Source: a bacterium (GTDB taxonomy: Bacteria; Krumholzibacteriota; Krumholzibacteriia; LZORAL124-64-63). Taken from it: DNA of 7,652 nt. The first letter of the stretch is position 1, and the number at the start of each line of letters is the position of its first letter. The notes beneath the pieces are model-generated. The model was given only the letters and a program-made list of their open reading frames with translations. It was not told where the DNA came from and did not search any database. Location of the stretch: positions 1 to 7,652 of the forward strand of contig JAUVBS010000087.1 in NCBI GenBank assembly GCA_030591105.1. The letters are read 5' to 3'. This document shows, piece by piece, positions 1 to 5,764 of this stretch. The position numbers and the translations under genes are program-made.

Positions 1-354
1 CAGGCTCACGGTGACCGGGTACGCATGAATCTCGACATCAACAACTACCGCCGGAAACGCGAAGCGACCCTGATCGAACTGACCGGCGAGGCGCTCGCCG
101 AAGTACGGCAGAGCGGTAACGAGGTTCACACCGACCCGCTGTGTGCCCGTGAGCGGCGCATCGTCCATCTGGAGGTCAAGAAGGCGTCGGGAATGAAGTC
201 GTTCACCATGATGTCCGGCGACGGGAAATACGTTGTCATGGCGATAGACGACGGCGAAGCAACTGAACCAGATACCGATCTGGCAACCGCTGGCGACGAG
301 CAGGTTGCGACGGAGACTGTCGATACCGACACCGAGAGTTCTACGGACCGGTAA
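1..354 (+). CDS. khpB: Jag/KhpB RNA-binding protein, C-terminal part (R3H domain)
   Basis: The frame is open from the first base and ends at TAA 352-354, so the 5' part of the gene lies outside the window; the ATG at 25 is internal. The visible 117 residues begin in the strand that leads into the R3H domain, where the family reads roughly 'vnlDvegYRrrR'; here it is MNLDINNYRRKRE. The R3H signature follows as ERRIVHLEV (Arg and His four residues apart), then a degraded 'S-G-G' strand (TMMSGDGKYVVMAI), in which Lys replaces the usual Arg. KhpB proteins pair a KH domain with R3H and bind RNA, usually together with KhpA; the KH and N-terminal Jag domains would be upstream. The last 30 or so residues are an acidic, Thr-rich tail with no recognisable fold. 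The gene commonly sits between yidC and mnmE, as its right-hand neighbour supports here. The R3H assignment is firm; the function is inferred from the family. Confidence 0.9.
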   Translation, partial: QAHGDRVRMNLDINNYRRKREATLIELTGEALAEVRQSGNEVHTDPLCARERRIVHLEVKKASGMKSFTMMSGDGKYVVMAIDDGEATEPDTDLATAGDEQVATETVDTDTESSTDR

Positions 355-368
355 CTGTGCCGGCGGGG

Positions 369-397
369 AAGCGGCGCCACGGCGCCGCTTTCTTGTT
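369..397 (+). terminator. Hairpin with U-rich tail after jag/khpB
   Basis: AAGCGGCGCC (369-378) and GGCGCCGCTT (381-390) are perfect inverted repeats separated by AC; in practice the innermost pairs open to form a normal loop. The 3' arm runs straight into TTTCTTGTT, a U-rich tail in RNA. It sits 15 bases after the jag stop and ends about 17 bases before the mnmE Shine-Dalgarno sequence. It looks like an intrinsic terminator or a partial terminator/attenuator between the two genes. The tail is interrupted by C and G, so readthrough is likely. Confidence 0.6.
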
Positions 398-413
398 ACT
401 CGGTGTTGTTGGC

Positions 414-418
414 GGAGG
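414..418 (+). promoter_or_regulatory. Shine-Dalgarno sequence that sets the mnmE TTG start
   Basis: GGAGG lies 7 bases before TTG 426-428. No comparable site lies before the in-frame GTG at 357, and an N-terminus begun there would be read through the hairpin at 369-397. Confidence 0.75.
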
Positions 419-425
419 ACTCGCG

Positions 426-1850
426 TTGAAGACCGATACAGCCACCGTAGTCGCGCTGGCGACACCCGAAGGAGAAGGTGGCCTGGCGGTCGTGCGCCTC
501 AGTGGACACGAGGCCGTGGCGATCGCTCGGCGGGTCGCACCGTTTTTCGGAGCCGACGCCGAAGTGGAGAGCCACCGTGCGGTGCACGGACACGTGATTT
601 GGCCACCAGGCGATCGGGCCGCGGCGCGGGCTCCGGTTGGGATTGTACCCGGGGACACGCTCGACGAGGTCGTCGTGCTGCCGATGCTCGCTCCACACAG
701 CTACACCGGCGAAGATACGATCGAGTTTTTCTGCCACGGGGGCAGGATGCCCGGACGGTTGGTTACGGCGGCCTGCCAGGCGGCGGGCGCCGAGGCGGCG
801 CCTCCAGGCGAGTTCACACGGCGCGCATTTCTGAACGGTAAGCTGAGCCTCGACCAGGCGGAAGCTGTGGCGGACTTGATCGCTGCCGCCGATCCATTGT
901 CAGCCAAAGCGGCCCTACGCCAGGTGCGCGGCGGGCTCGACGCGCAGATCGCCGCCATCGAAGGGCCGTTGCACTTGCTACTGGCCGACCTCGAAGGCTC
1001 GCTGGAGTTCGTCGCGGACGAACGAGTTGGCCCACCGCGCGCTGAAGTTGCGCGGCGGCTACGGGCTGCTGCGCAGACCATCGACCGCTTGATCTCGCTC
1101 GTACCGGCCGGCCGGCAGCTACGCGACGGTATCAGTGTCGTTCTGGTCGGTCCACCGAATGCCGGCAAGAGCAGTCTGTTCAACGCGCTACTCGGCGAAG
1201 ATCGGGTTATCGTCGATCCAGAGGCCGGGACGACGCGCGATGTGGTGACCGCCACGTTACGCCACGAAGGCCTGTCGTTCGTGTTGCACGACACGGCGGG
1301 ATTGCATCCGGACGGCGGCCGCGTCGAGCGCGCGGGTATGCAACGGACGGTCGCGAGCTTACGTGGTGCGGATGTCGTCGTGAATCTGACCGAAGCGTCC
1401 TTACTGGCCGCGACGGATACGGACAACCGGCGCGACGTCGATGAAAATCGGCAGGCCGCCGTGATCGAAGTCGCGACCAAGATAGATCTGCTGGATGAGC
1501 GAGAGAGCGGGCGCCTGGCCGGAAGTAATGATTTGGTAATGACCTCGAGCGTGACCGGAGTCGGTCTGGCCCAATTGAAGGCGAGGTTGATCGCCGCAGC
1601 GGAGCAGGAACGGATACAAGAAGCCATCGCGCTGGGGGTCTTGCTCAACGCACGACACCAGGATCGGCTAGAGGCGTGCCGCACCGACCTCGATGAGCTG
1701 ATCACTCAGGTGGAGTCGCGCTATCCGGGCGACGAAGTCGTTGCCTCGATGCTGGGTACGACACTCAGCGTTCTGGGTGAAATATCAGGCCGTGTCCATA
1801 CCGAAAACCTGCTCGCGACGATCTTCGACCGGTTCTGCGTGGGAAAATAG
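426..1850 (+). CDS. mnmE: tRNA uridine-5-carboxymethylaminomethyl modification GTPase MnmE
   Basis: MnmE is a K+-activated GTPase that works with MnmG to modify U34 at the wobble position of tRNAs. With the TTG start the protein has 474 residues, close to the usual 450-460. The N-terminal folate-binding domain starts with VVALATPEGEGGLAVVRLSG (about 8-27) and includes SYTGEDTIEFFCHGG (92-106) and PGEFTRRAFLNGKLSLDQAEA (from 127). The G domain has the P-loop GPPNAGKSS (242-250, with the Asn that coordinates K+ in this family), GTTRD (268-272) and DTAG (289-292). G4 reads TKID (351-354) instead of NKxD. The chain ends FCVGK, matching the family's C-terminal FCIGK with its invariant Cys (C471). 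I chose TTG 426 because GGAGG is ideally spaced before it and the folate-domain strand begins just after; GTG 357 would add 23 unrelated residues. It precedes mnmG by 35 bp, probably in the same transcript. Confidence 0.95.
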   Translation: MKTDTATVVALATPEGEGGLAVVRLSGHEAVAIARRVAPFFGADAEVESHRAVHGHVIWPPGDRAAARAPVGIVPGDTLDEVVVLPMLAPHSYTGEDTIEFFCHGGRMPGRLVTAACQAAGAEAAPPGEFTRRAFLNGKLSLDQAEAVADLIAAADPLSAKAALRQVRGGLDAQIAAIEGPLHLLLADLEGSLEFVADERVGPPRAEVARRLRAAAQTIDRLISLVPAGRQLRDGISVVLVGPPNAGKSSLFNALLGEDRVIVDPEAGTTRDVVTATLRHEGLSFVLHDTAGLHPDGGRVERAGMQRTVASLRGADVVVNLTEASLLAATDTDNRRDVDENRQAAVIEVATKIDLLDERESGRLAGSNDLVMTSSVTGVGLAQLKARLIAAAEQERIQEAIALGVLLNARHQDRLEACRTDLDELITQVESRYPGDEVVASMLGTTLSVLGEISGRVHTENLLATIFDRFCVGK

Positions 1851-1885
1851 GGACACGAGATCACCGAGCAGGATGAGGCCCACTC

Positions 1886-3817
1886 GTGAACGAGCAGAAT
1901 TACGACATCGTAGTGGTTGGTGGTGGGCACGCCGGTATCGAGGCCGGCCTCGCTGCGGCGCGCCTCGGTCGCCGTACAGCGGTGATCACGCTGGCTGCCG
2001 ACGAGATCGGGCGCCTGCCCTGCAATCCAGCCATCGGCGGTCTGGGCAAGGGACACCTGGTGCGCGAGATCGATGTCCTGGGCGGCGAAATGGGCCGCGC
2101 CATCGACGCGACCGGTATTCAGTTCCGGATCCTCAACCGCAAGAAAGGTCCTGCGGTCCAGTCCCCACGTGCCCAGGCCGATAAGCACGCCTACCAGCAG
2201 TACATGGTTACCGCCGTCAAGGCGCAGCCCGGTCTCGACGTCATCGCCGGCGAGGTGGTCGATCTATGCTGCGATAAGCTGCCGAACGGCGACGGGACTA
2301 CCGGCACGATCGGTGGTGTGGTCCTGCGCGACGGACGGGTAATCCGCGCCGATCGGGTGATCTTGAGTGTTGGCACTTTCATGCGCGGGCTGATGCATAT
2401 AGGCGAGCGGCGTACACGCGGCGGCCGCGAAGGGGCGGGCAGCGCCGAAGGGCTGAGTGGTGCGCTGAAGAGGCTCGGCTTCCCGTTGCGCCGGCTGAAG
2501 ACCGGCACCCCACCGCGGCTACTGCGCACGAGCATCGATTTCTCTCGCTTGCAACAGCAGGCCGGAGACGTCGATCCGCGGCCATTCTCGTTTCGTACGG
2601 AGAACTTCGCGCCACAGCAGGAACTCTGCCACCTCGTTTACACCAACGCGCGCACCCACGAGTTGATCCGCGCGAGTCTGGATCGCTCGCCTCTGTTTGC
2701 CGGCGCTATTGAGGGGCGTGGTCCGCGATACTGTCCATCCATCGAGGACAAGGTCGTGCGCTTCGCCACCAAAGAGCGCCACCTGATCTTCCTCGAGCCC
2801 GAAGGCCGCGACAGTGACGAGATCTACATCAACGGTATGTCGACCAGCTTACCAGACGACGTGCAAGTCGCCATGGTGCGCACGCTACCAGGCCTCGAGC
2901 AGGCTGAATTGGTACGCTACGGGTACGCCGTGGAGTACGACTCCGTACCGTCTTACGAGATAGGGCCGACGCTCGAGACCAAACGGATCGGTGGATTGTA
3001 TCTCGCTGGACAGATCATCGGCACCTCCGGCTACGAGGAGGCGGCAGCGCAGGGCTTGGTCGCCGGGATCAATGCTGTGCGTAGCTTGGGTCGCGACGAA
3101 CCGTTCGTCTTGCCGCGCTCTCTCGCCTATATCGGTGTATTGATCGACGATCTGGTTACCAAGGAGATCGCCGAGCCGTATCGCATGTTCACCTCGCGAG
3201 CTGAATACCGGTTACAGTTGCGGTGCGACAACGTGGAGAGCAGACTAGCTGACGTTGCCCGGACTGTCGGTCTGTTGGGAGCTGCCGACCAGCAGCGGTT
3301 GGATCGACGCCAAGCAGCGGTGAAGCAGCTGATCGCGAAACTGGAGAGCACGCGTCTGCGGGGCTTACCCAACGCTGAATCGATCACAGCAGGCGATTAT
3401 CTCCGGCGTACTGGCGGTGACCTCGAAAGCTTGGCGGCCGCGCTACCCGCGTCGGAGACGATCATGGATTATATTGATAATATAATTTCATTAGCAACCA
3501 AAGAATCCCATAATCGACATTTTGAAAATGGGTTACGTGAAGAAATAGCCAACGAGGTGAAGTACAGCGGCTATATCCGCAAGCAGGAACGCATACTCCG
3601 CAACCAGGCCCATCTCGAGCACCTGAGTTGCCCACCGAATTTCGATTATCTCGGTATCGCGGCGATCAGCCACGAGGCCCGCGAAAAACTGGACCGCATG
3701 CGCCCGGCCACCCTGGGTCAGGCGAGCCGGATCGATGGCGTCCGCGCCGGCGACCTGGCCATACTCACGGTGCATCTGCGCCGCTGGCAGGCCGGGCAGG
3801 AAGCTGCCGGGGGCTGA
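1886..3817 (+). CDS. mnmG: tRNA uridine-5-carboxymethylaminomethyl modification enzyme MnmG (GidA)
   Basis: MnmG is the FAD-dependent partner of MnmE. The predicted protein has 643 residues (E. coli about 629) and starts at GTG 1886, seven bases after GAGG at 1875-1878. The FAD dinucleotide-binding motif is VVGGGHAGIEAG (GGGHAG at 12-17), followed by PCNPAIGGLGKGHLVREID with Cys46. Both family signatures are present: GPRYCPSIEDK (Cys283, the catalytic-type cysteine) and YIGVLIDDLVTKEIAEPYRM with FTSRAEYRLQLR after it. The FAD-side motif LETKRIGGLYLAGQIIGTSG and then YEEAAAQGLVAGINA is intact apart from Ile where Asn is usual (QING). The helical C-terminal domain contains KYSGYIRKQ, PNFDYLGI and GQASRIDGV. 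Between YLRRTG and KYSGYI there is roughly 20 residues more than in E. coli; this extra piece is encoded by a strikingly AT-rich stretch (3461-3550). The rest of the protein looks intact and functional. Confidence 0.97.
   Translation: MNEQNYDIVVVGGGHAGIEAGLAAARLGRRTAVITLAADEIGRLPCNPAIGGLGKGHLVREIDVLGGEMGRAIDATGIQFRILNRKKGPAVQSPRAQADKHAYQQYMVTAVKAQPGLDVIAGEVVDLCCDKLPNGDGTTGTIGGVVLRDGRVIRADRVILSVGTFMRGLMHIGERRTRGGREGAGSAEGLSGALKRLGFPLRRLKTGTPPRLLRTSIDFSRLQQQAGDVDPRPFSFRTENFAPQQELCHLVYTNARTHELIRASLDRSPLFAGAIEGRGPRYCPSIEDKVVRFATKERHLIFLEPEGRDSDEIYINGMSTSLPDDVQVAMVRTLPGLEQAELVRYGYAVEYDSVPSYEIGPTLETKRIGGLYLAGQIIGTSGYEEAAAQGLVAGINAVRSLGRDEPFVLPRSLAYIGVLIDDLVTKEIAEPYRMFTSRAEYRLQLRCDNVESRLADVARTVGLLGAADQQRLDRRQAAVKQLIAKLESTRLRGLPNAESITAGDYLRRTGGDLESLAAALPASETIMDYIDNIISLATKESHNRHFENGLREEIANEVKYSGYIRKQERILRNQAHLEHLSCPPNFDYLGIAAISHEAREKLDRMRPATLGQASRIDGVRAGDLAILTVHLRRWQAGQEAAGG
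3468..3486. repeat. 8-bp AT-only inverted repeat inside mnmG
   Basis: ATTATATT (3468-3475) and AATATAAT (3479-3486) are perfect inverted repeats around GAT. They lie at the start of a 90-bp stretch (3461-3550) with 27 G/C bases, far below the surrounding gene. Its role, if any, is unknown. Confidence 0.6.
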
Positions 3818-3819
3818 TT

Positions 3820-3852
3820 GGGGACGGTAGGGGGACGGTAAGGGGACGCGGG
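3820..3852 (+). repeat. Three 11-bp tandem copies carrying the rsmG ribosome binding site
   Basis: The whole gap between mnmG and rsmG, except two bases after the stop, is GGGGACGGTA plus G (3820-3830), GGGGACGGTA plus A (3831-3841), then a variant GGGGACGCGG plus G (3842-3852). The AGGGG at 3841-3845 is 7 bases before the rsmG ATG at 3853 and is the likely Shine-Dalgarno sequence; the upstream copies repeat it in weaker positions. Confidence 0.85.
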
Positions 3853-4668
3853 ATGGACGGCCACGGACCAGAAAACAAGTACAGCATCGACAGTGTGTTA
3901 AATCTGTATCGGTCCGAAGTCCTGCGCTGGACCAAGCAGATCAATCTCATCGGCCGCTCCGATCCTGAAGCGACTCTCGATAACCTCATCACGCACTGTC
4001 GCGCGGCACTCGGCGCCCTGCTCGTACAGCGGCAGGAGTTCTTCAGCACGCCTCAGACCTTTCTATACTGCGATATCGGTTCGGGTGCCGGACTGCCGGG
4101 TGTGGTGTGGCACGCGATGCTAACGGACGCGGGGCACCGGCCGCGATCGCTTCTCATCGAGCCGCGCAACAAGCGAGCATGGTTTCTCGAGCGAGTCGCC
4201 GGGCAGTTGGGGTTGATCGATCTCACTGTCATCGCCAAGCGTTGGGGGGACGCGCATTTACCGTCCGGACACGTCGAAGAAGCGTGGCCACCAGAAGATA
4301 TCCTTTTGTCGATCAAGGCGTTACGGATATCGGATACTGAGGTACTGGGCGGACTCGAGCGAGGACTCTCAGTGGCTGCTTCGGAAACTTCGGCAGCTTC
4401 GGCGGAGCGGCGGCGGCGAGGCCTGCGCAGAGTGACCATCGCTCGTTTCCTACCTTCGGGCACAAGAGATGATCTCGCTACCCTGGCGGAGCTGGGCAGC
4501 GTAAATGCGTCGGTACAAGTGGTGGGTGAGAACGAAAAATGGCGTTGTGTGGGCCGTGGAGTCCAGGTGTTTCCTGGCCGGGCCCCCGCCGCTGCCCCCG
4601 GTCCGACTTCCTCCTCCTCCGTCAACCCCTCCTCCTTACTGGTCTCGGTTTTTACGACCACCGGCTGA
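3853..4668 (+). CDS. rsmG: Divergent RsmG-family 16S rRNA (guanine-N7) methyltransferase
   Basis: RsmG uses S-adenosylmethionine to methylate N7 of G527 in 16S rRNA. The start is ATG 3853, just after AGGGG; a longer open frame upstream overlaps mnmG and has no family similarity. The N-terminal helix fits the family: LYRSEVLRWTKQINLIG (about 16-32), then a TLDNLITHCRAAL segment where most relatives read H-DSL. The SAM motif YCDIGSGAGLPGVVW is clear (about 73-87), followed by IEPRNKRAWFLERVAGQLGL, corresponding to the family's 'D..gKR..FL'. Beyond this it diverges: SIKALRISDTEVL replaces the common SRAFA stretch, and a Ser/Ala/Arg low-complexity run and a Pro/Ser-rich C-terminus bring it to 271 residues against about 207 in E. 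coli. Position between mnmG and parA strongly supports the call. I see no stop or obvious frameshift, but activity of the C-terminal half cannot be judged by eye. Confidence 0.8.
   Translation: MDGHGPENKYSIDSVLNLYRSEVLRWTKQINLIGRSDPEATLDNLITHCRAALGALLVQRQEFFSTPQTFLYCDIGSGAGLPGVVWHAMLTDAGHRPRSLLIEPRNKRAWFLERVAGQLGLIDLTVIAKRWGDAHLPSGHVEEAWPPEDILLSIKALRISDTEVLGGLERGLSVAASETSAASAERRRRGLRRVTIARFLPSGTRDDLATLAELGSVNASVQVVGENEKWRCVGRGVQVFPGRAPAAAPGPTSSSSVNPSSLLVSVFTTTG
4379..4402 (+). repeat. 9-bp periodic CTTCGG repeat inside rsmG
   Basis: CTTCGG occurs at 4379-4384, 4388-4393 and 4397-4402, exactly 9 bases apart, and is followed by a CGG-rich run to about 4419. In the rsmG frame it codes for a Ser/Ala/Glu/Thr segment followed by four arginines, with no match to the conserved fold. 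It looks like a simple-repeat expansion within the gene. Confidence 0.7.
4608..4638 (+). repeat. Pyrimidine tract at the 3' end of rsmG, (TCC)4 plus CCTCCTTA
   Basis: (TCC)4 lies at 4609-4620, and CCCCTCC runs into CCTCCTTA, ending at 4638. The complementary strand reads (GGA)4, a sequence type known to form quadruplexes. The + strand RNA copy of CCTCCTTA matches the anti-Shine-Dalgarno tail of 16S rRNA. The tract codes for part of the Ser/Pro-rich rsmG C-terminus. Whether either property matters is unknown. Confidence 0.6.
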
Positions 4669-4772
4669 CGACGAACCACAACAGCTGGTTATCGGCGCTG
4701 GGCGCGGTAATAAGCGAGTAAAGACGATATACAGCGAGATACGAAGTGATCCGACGAGGCTGACGACCGGAA

Positions 4773-4788
4773 TGTTCCACGTGGAACA
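4773..4788. promoter_or_regulatory. parS centromere site 1
   Basis: TGTTCCACGTGGAACA is a perfect 16-bp palindrome and matches the widespread chromosomal parS consensus (TGTTNCACGTGNAACA). ParB binds such sites as a dimer and loads onto flanking DNA as a CTP-gated clamp. It lies 174 bp before the parA start, in the same locus as its binding protein. Confidence 0.96.
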
Positions 4789-4807
4789 AGCGCCCCGGTC
4801 CGGTCCC

Positions 4808-4823
4808 TGTTCCACGTGGAACA
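4808..4823. promoter_or_regulatory. parS centromere site 2
   Basis: This is a second identical copy of TGTTCCACGTGGAACA, 35 bp centre to centre from the first with 19 bp between them. It ends 28 bp before the -35 element of the candidate parA promoter, so ParB spreading from it could cover that promoter. Confidence 0.96.
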
Positions 4824-4851
4824 TCGTGACCGTTGTCACAGCAAAAGAGCC

Positions 4852-4879
4852 TGGACATCGTGGCCGTTACCGGTATATG
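4852..4879 (+). promoter_or_regulatory. Candidate sigma-70 promoter for parAB
   Basis: TGGACA (4852-4857, five of six bases of TTGACA) and TATATG (4874-4879, four of six of TATAAT) are 16 bp apart. Transcription would start near 4886, giving a leader of about 75 bases before parA. It lies just downstream of the two parS sites. The match is fair, not decisive. Confidence 0.4.
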
Positions 4880-4962
4880 TTGCACGATCGCAGGATCACA
4901 AGAGACACAGTCGGGCCAGATAGGCCTCGAAACCCGTTGTCATGGAAAGGTTACCGCGGAAT

Positions 4963-5751
4963 ATGGGCAAAATCATAGCCATTTCGAATCAAAAGGGCGG
5001 CGTCGGTAAGACGACCACGGCCGTGAACCTCGGTGCCAGTCTGGCGGTCGCCGAAAAACGCACCCTGCTGATCGATTTCGACCCCCAAGGCAACGCTTCC
5101 AGCGGCATAGGCATAGAGAGCCCGGAAACAACGATTTATGAGGCCATACTCCAGGCAGATCCCGATAACACGGCGATCCACGAGACGGCCGTTCCTTTCC
5201 TGGATGTCTTGCCCGCGGATCGGCGCTTGGCGGGAGCCGAGATCGAACTGGTCGATCAAGCCCAACGCGAGCGGTTTCTCACGCGGACCCTCGCACCGCT
5301 ACGAGAGCGTTATGATTTTCTGATTATCGATACGCCACCCAGCCTCGGTCTGTTGACCCTCAATGCGTTGACGGCGGCCGATTCGGTGTTGATACCGATT
5401 CAGTGCGAGTACTACGCCCTCGAGGGATTGAGCCAGTTGCTGAGCACCGTCCAGTTGGTGCAGAAGAGCATGAACCCTCGCCTACGCCTGGAGGGGGTCC
5501 TGCTGACGATGTTCGATGGGCGCTTGAAGCTTTCGAACCAAGTTGCTGAAGAGGCTATAGACTACTTCGGGAAAACCGTTTACGAGACCAAGATACCACG
5601 CAACGTCCGGCTGAGCGAGGCGCCGTCCTTCGGTAAACCGATCCTGCTGTACGACATCGACAGCACCGGCGCCCGCAGTTATCTGGATCTGGCCAAAGAG
5701 GTGATCGCCGCCAACGCTGCGGCCCTCTCTGCACGGGCTGCGAATCGCTAG
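4963..5751 (+). CDS. parA: Chromosome partitioning ATPase ParA (Soj)
   Basis: ParA is a deviant-Walker ATPase that dimerises with ATP, binds DNA nonspecifically and is released by ParB, driving origin segregation. The sequence shows the signature KGGVGKTTT (K11 and K16 in the deviant Walker A), LLIDFDPQGN (A' motif, D38 and D40), FLIIDTPPSLG (Walker B, D123) and the DNA-binding stretch KIPRNVRLSEAPSFGKPI with conserved arginines near 213 and 216. At 262 residues it has the normal size of chromosomal ParA without an N-terminal HTH domain, unlike larger plasmid type Ia ParA proteins. I prefer ATG 4963 because the family usually begins M-x-K-I-I-A-I just before the P-loop and GGAAAGG lies 12 bases upstream; ATG 4942 would add seven residues and has no Shine-Dalgarno sequence. 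parB follows after 13 bp, so the two are surely co-transcribed. Confidence 0.96.
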   Translation: MGKIIAISNQKGGVGKTTTAVNLGASLAVAEKRTLLIDFDPQGNASSGIGIESPETTIYEAILQADPDNTAIHETAVPFLDVLPADRRLAGAEIELVDQAQRERFLTRTLAPLRERYDFLIIDTPPSLGLLTLNALTAADSVLIPIQCEYYALEGLSQLLSTVQLVQKSMNPRLRLEGVLLTMFDGRLKLSNQVAEEAIDYFGKTVYETKIPRNVRLSEAPSFGKPILLYDIDSTGARSYLDLAKEVIAANAAALSARAANR

Positions 5752-5764
5752 GGAGACAAAGACC

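Larger units (their letters stand above)
4669..4962. other. rsmG-parA intergenic control region with two parS sites
   Basis: This 294-bp stretch has no convincing gene; open frames across it are accidental. It contains two parS palindromes and one fair sigma-70 promoter match, both described separately. I looked for DnaA boxes (TTATCCACA-like) and a rho-independent terminator after rsmG and saw neither. A short AACCA/TGGTT hairpin after the rsmG stop lacks a U tail. Confidence 0.6.

Noticed and set aside
701..1705. Long minus-strand open frame (334 codons) opposite mnmE
   Set aside because: It is Ser/Arg-rich with no recognisable domain and lies entirely opposite a well-conserved MnmE; long antisense frames are expected in GC-rich genes.
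3628..3852. Upstream extension of the rsmG frame to position 3628
   Set aside because: It overlaps the conserved end of mnmG in another frame and encodes an Arg/Pro/Gly-rich sequence without similarity to RsmG; ATG 3853 has its own Shine-Dalgarno sequence.
4053..4679. Minus-strand open frame (208 codons) opposite rsmG, with a GGAGG-rich stretch near its start
   Set aside because: The purine run lies inside the frame, downstream of its ATG, so it is not its ribosome binding site; the protein has no family resemblance and overlaps the RsmG SAM core in antisense.
4686..4733. Promoter-like bases upstream of parS (TAATAA and TATACA)
   Set aside because: No -35 element with acceptable match and spacing accompanies either one.
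4669..4962. Possible replication origin in the rsmG-parA gap
   Set aside because: The location is origin-proximal, but I see no DnaA box cluster and no AT-rich unwinding element in the gap.
4505..4978. Frame crossing the rsmG 3' end, the parS sites and the parA start
   Set aside because: It is Pro/Arg-rich, covers both parS palindromes and runs into parA in another frame; it looks accidental.
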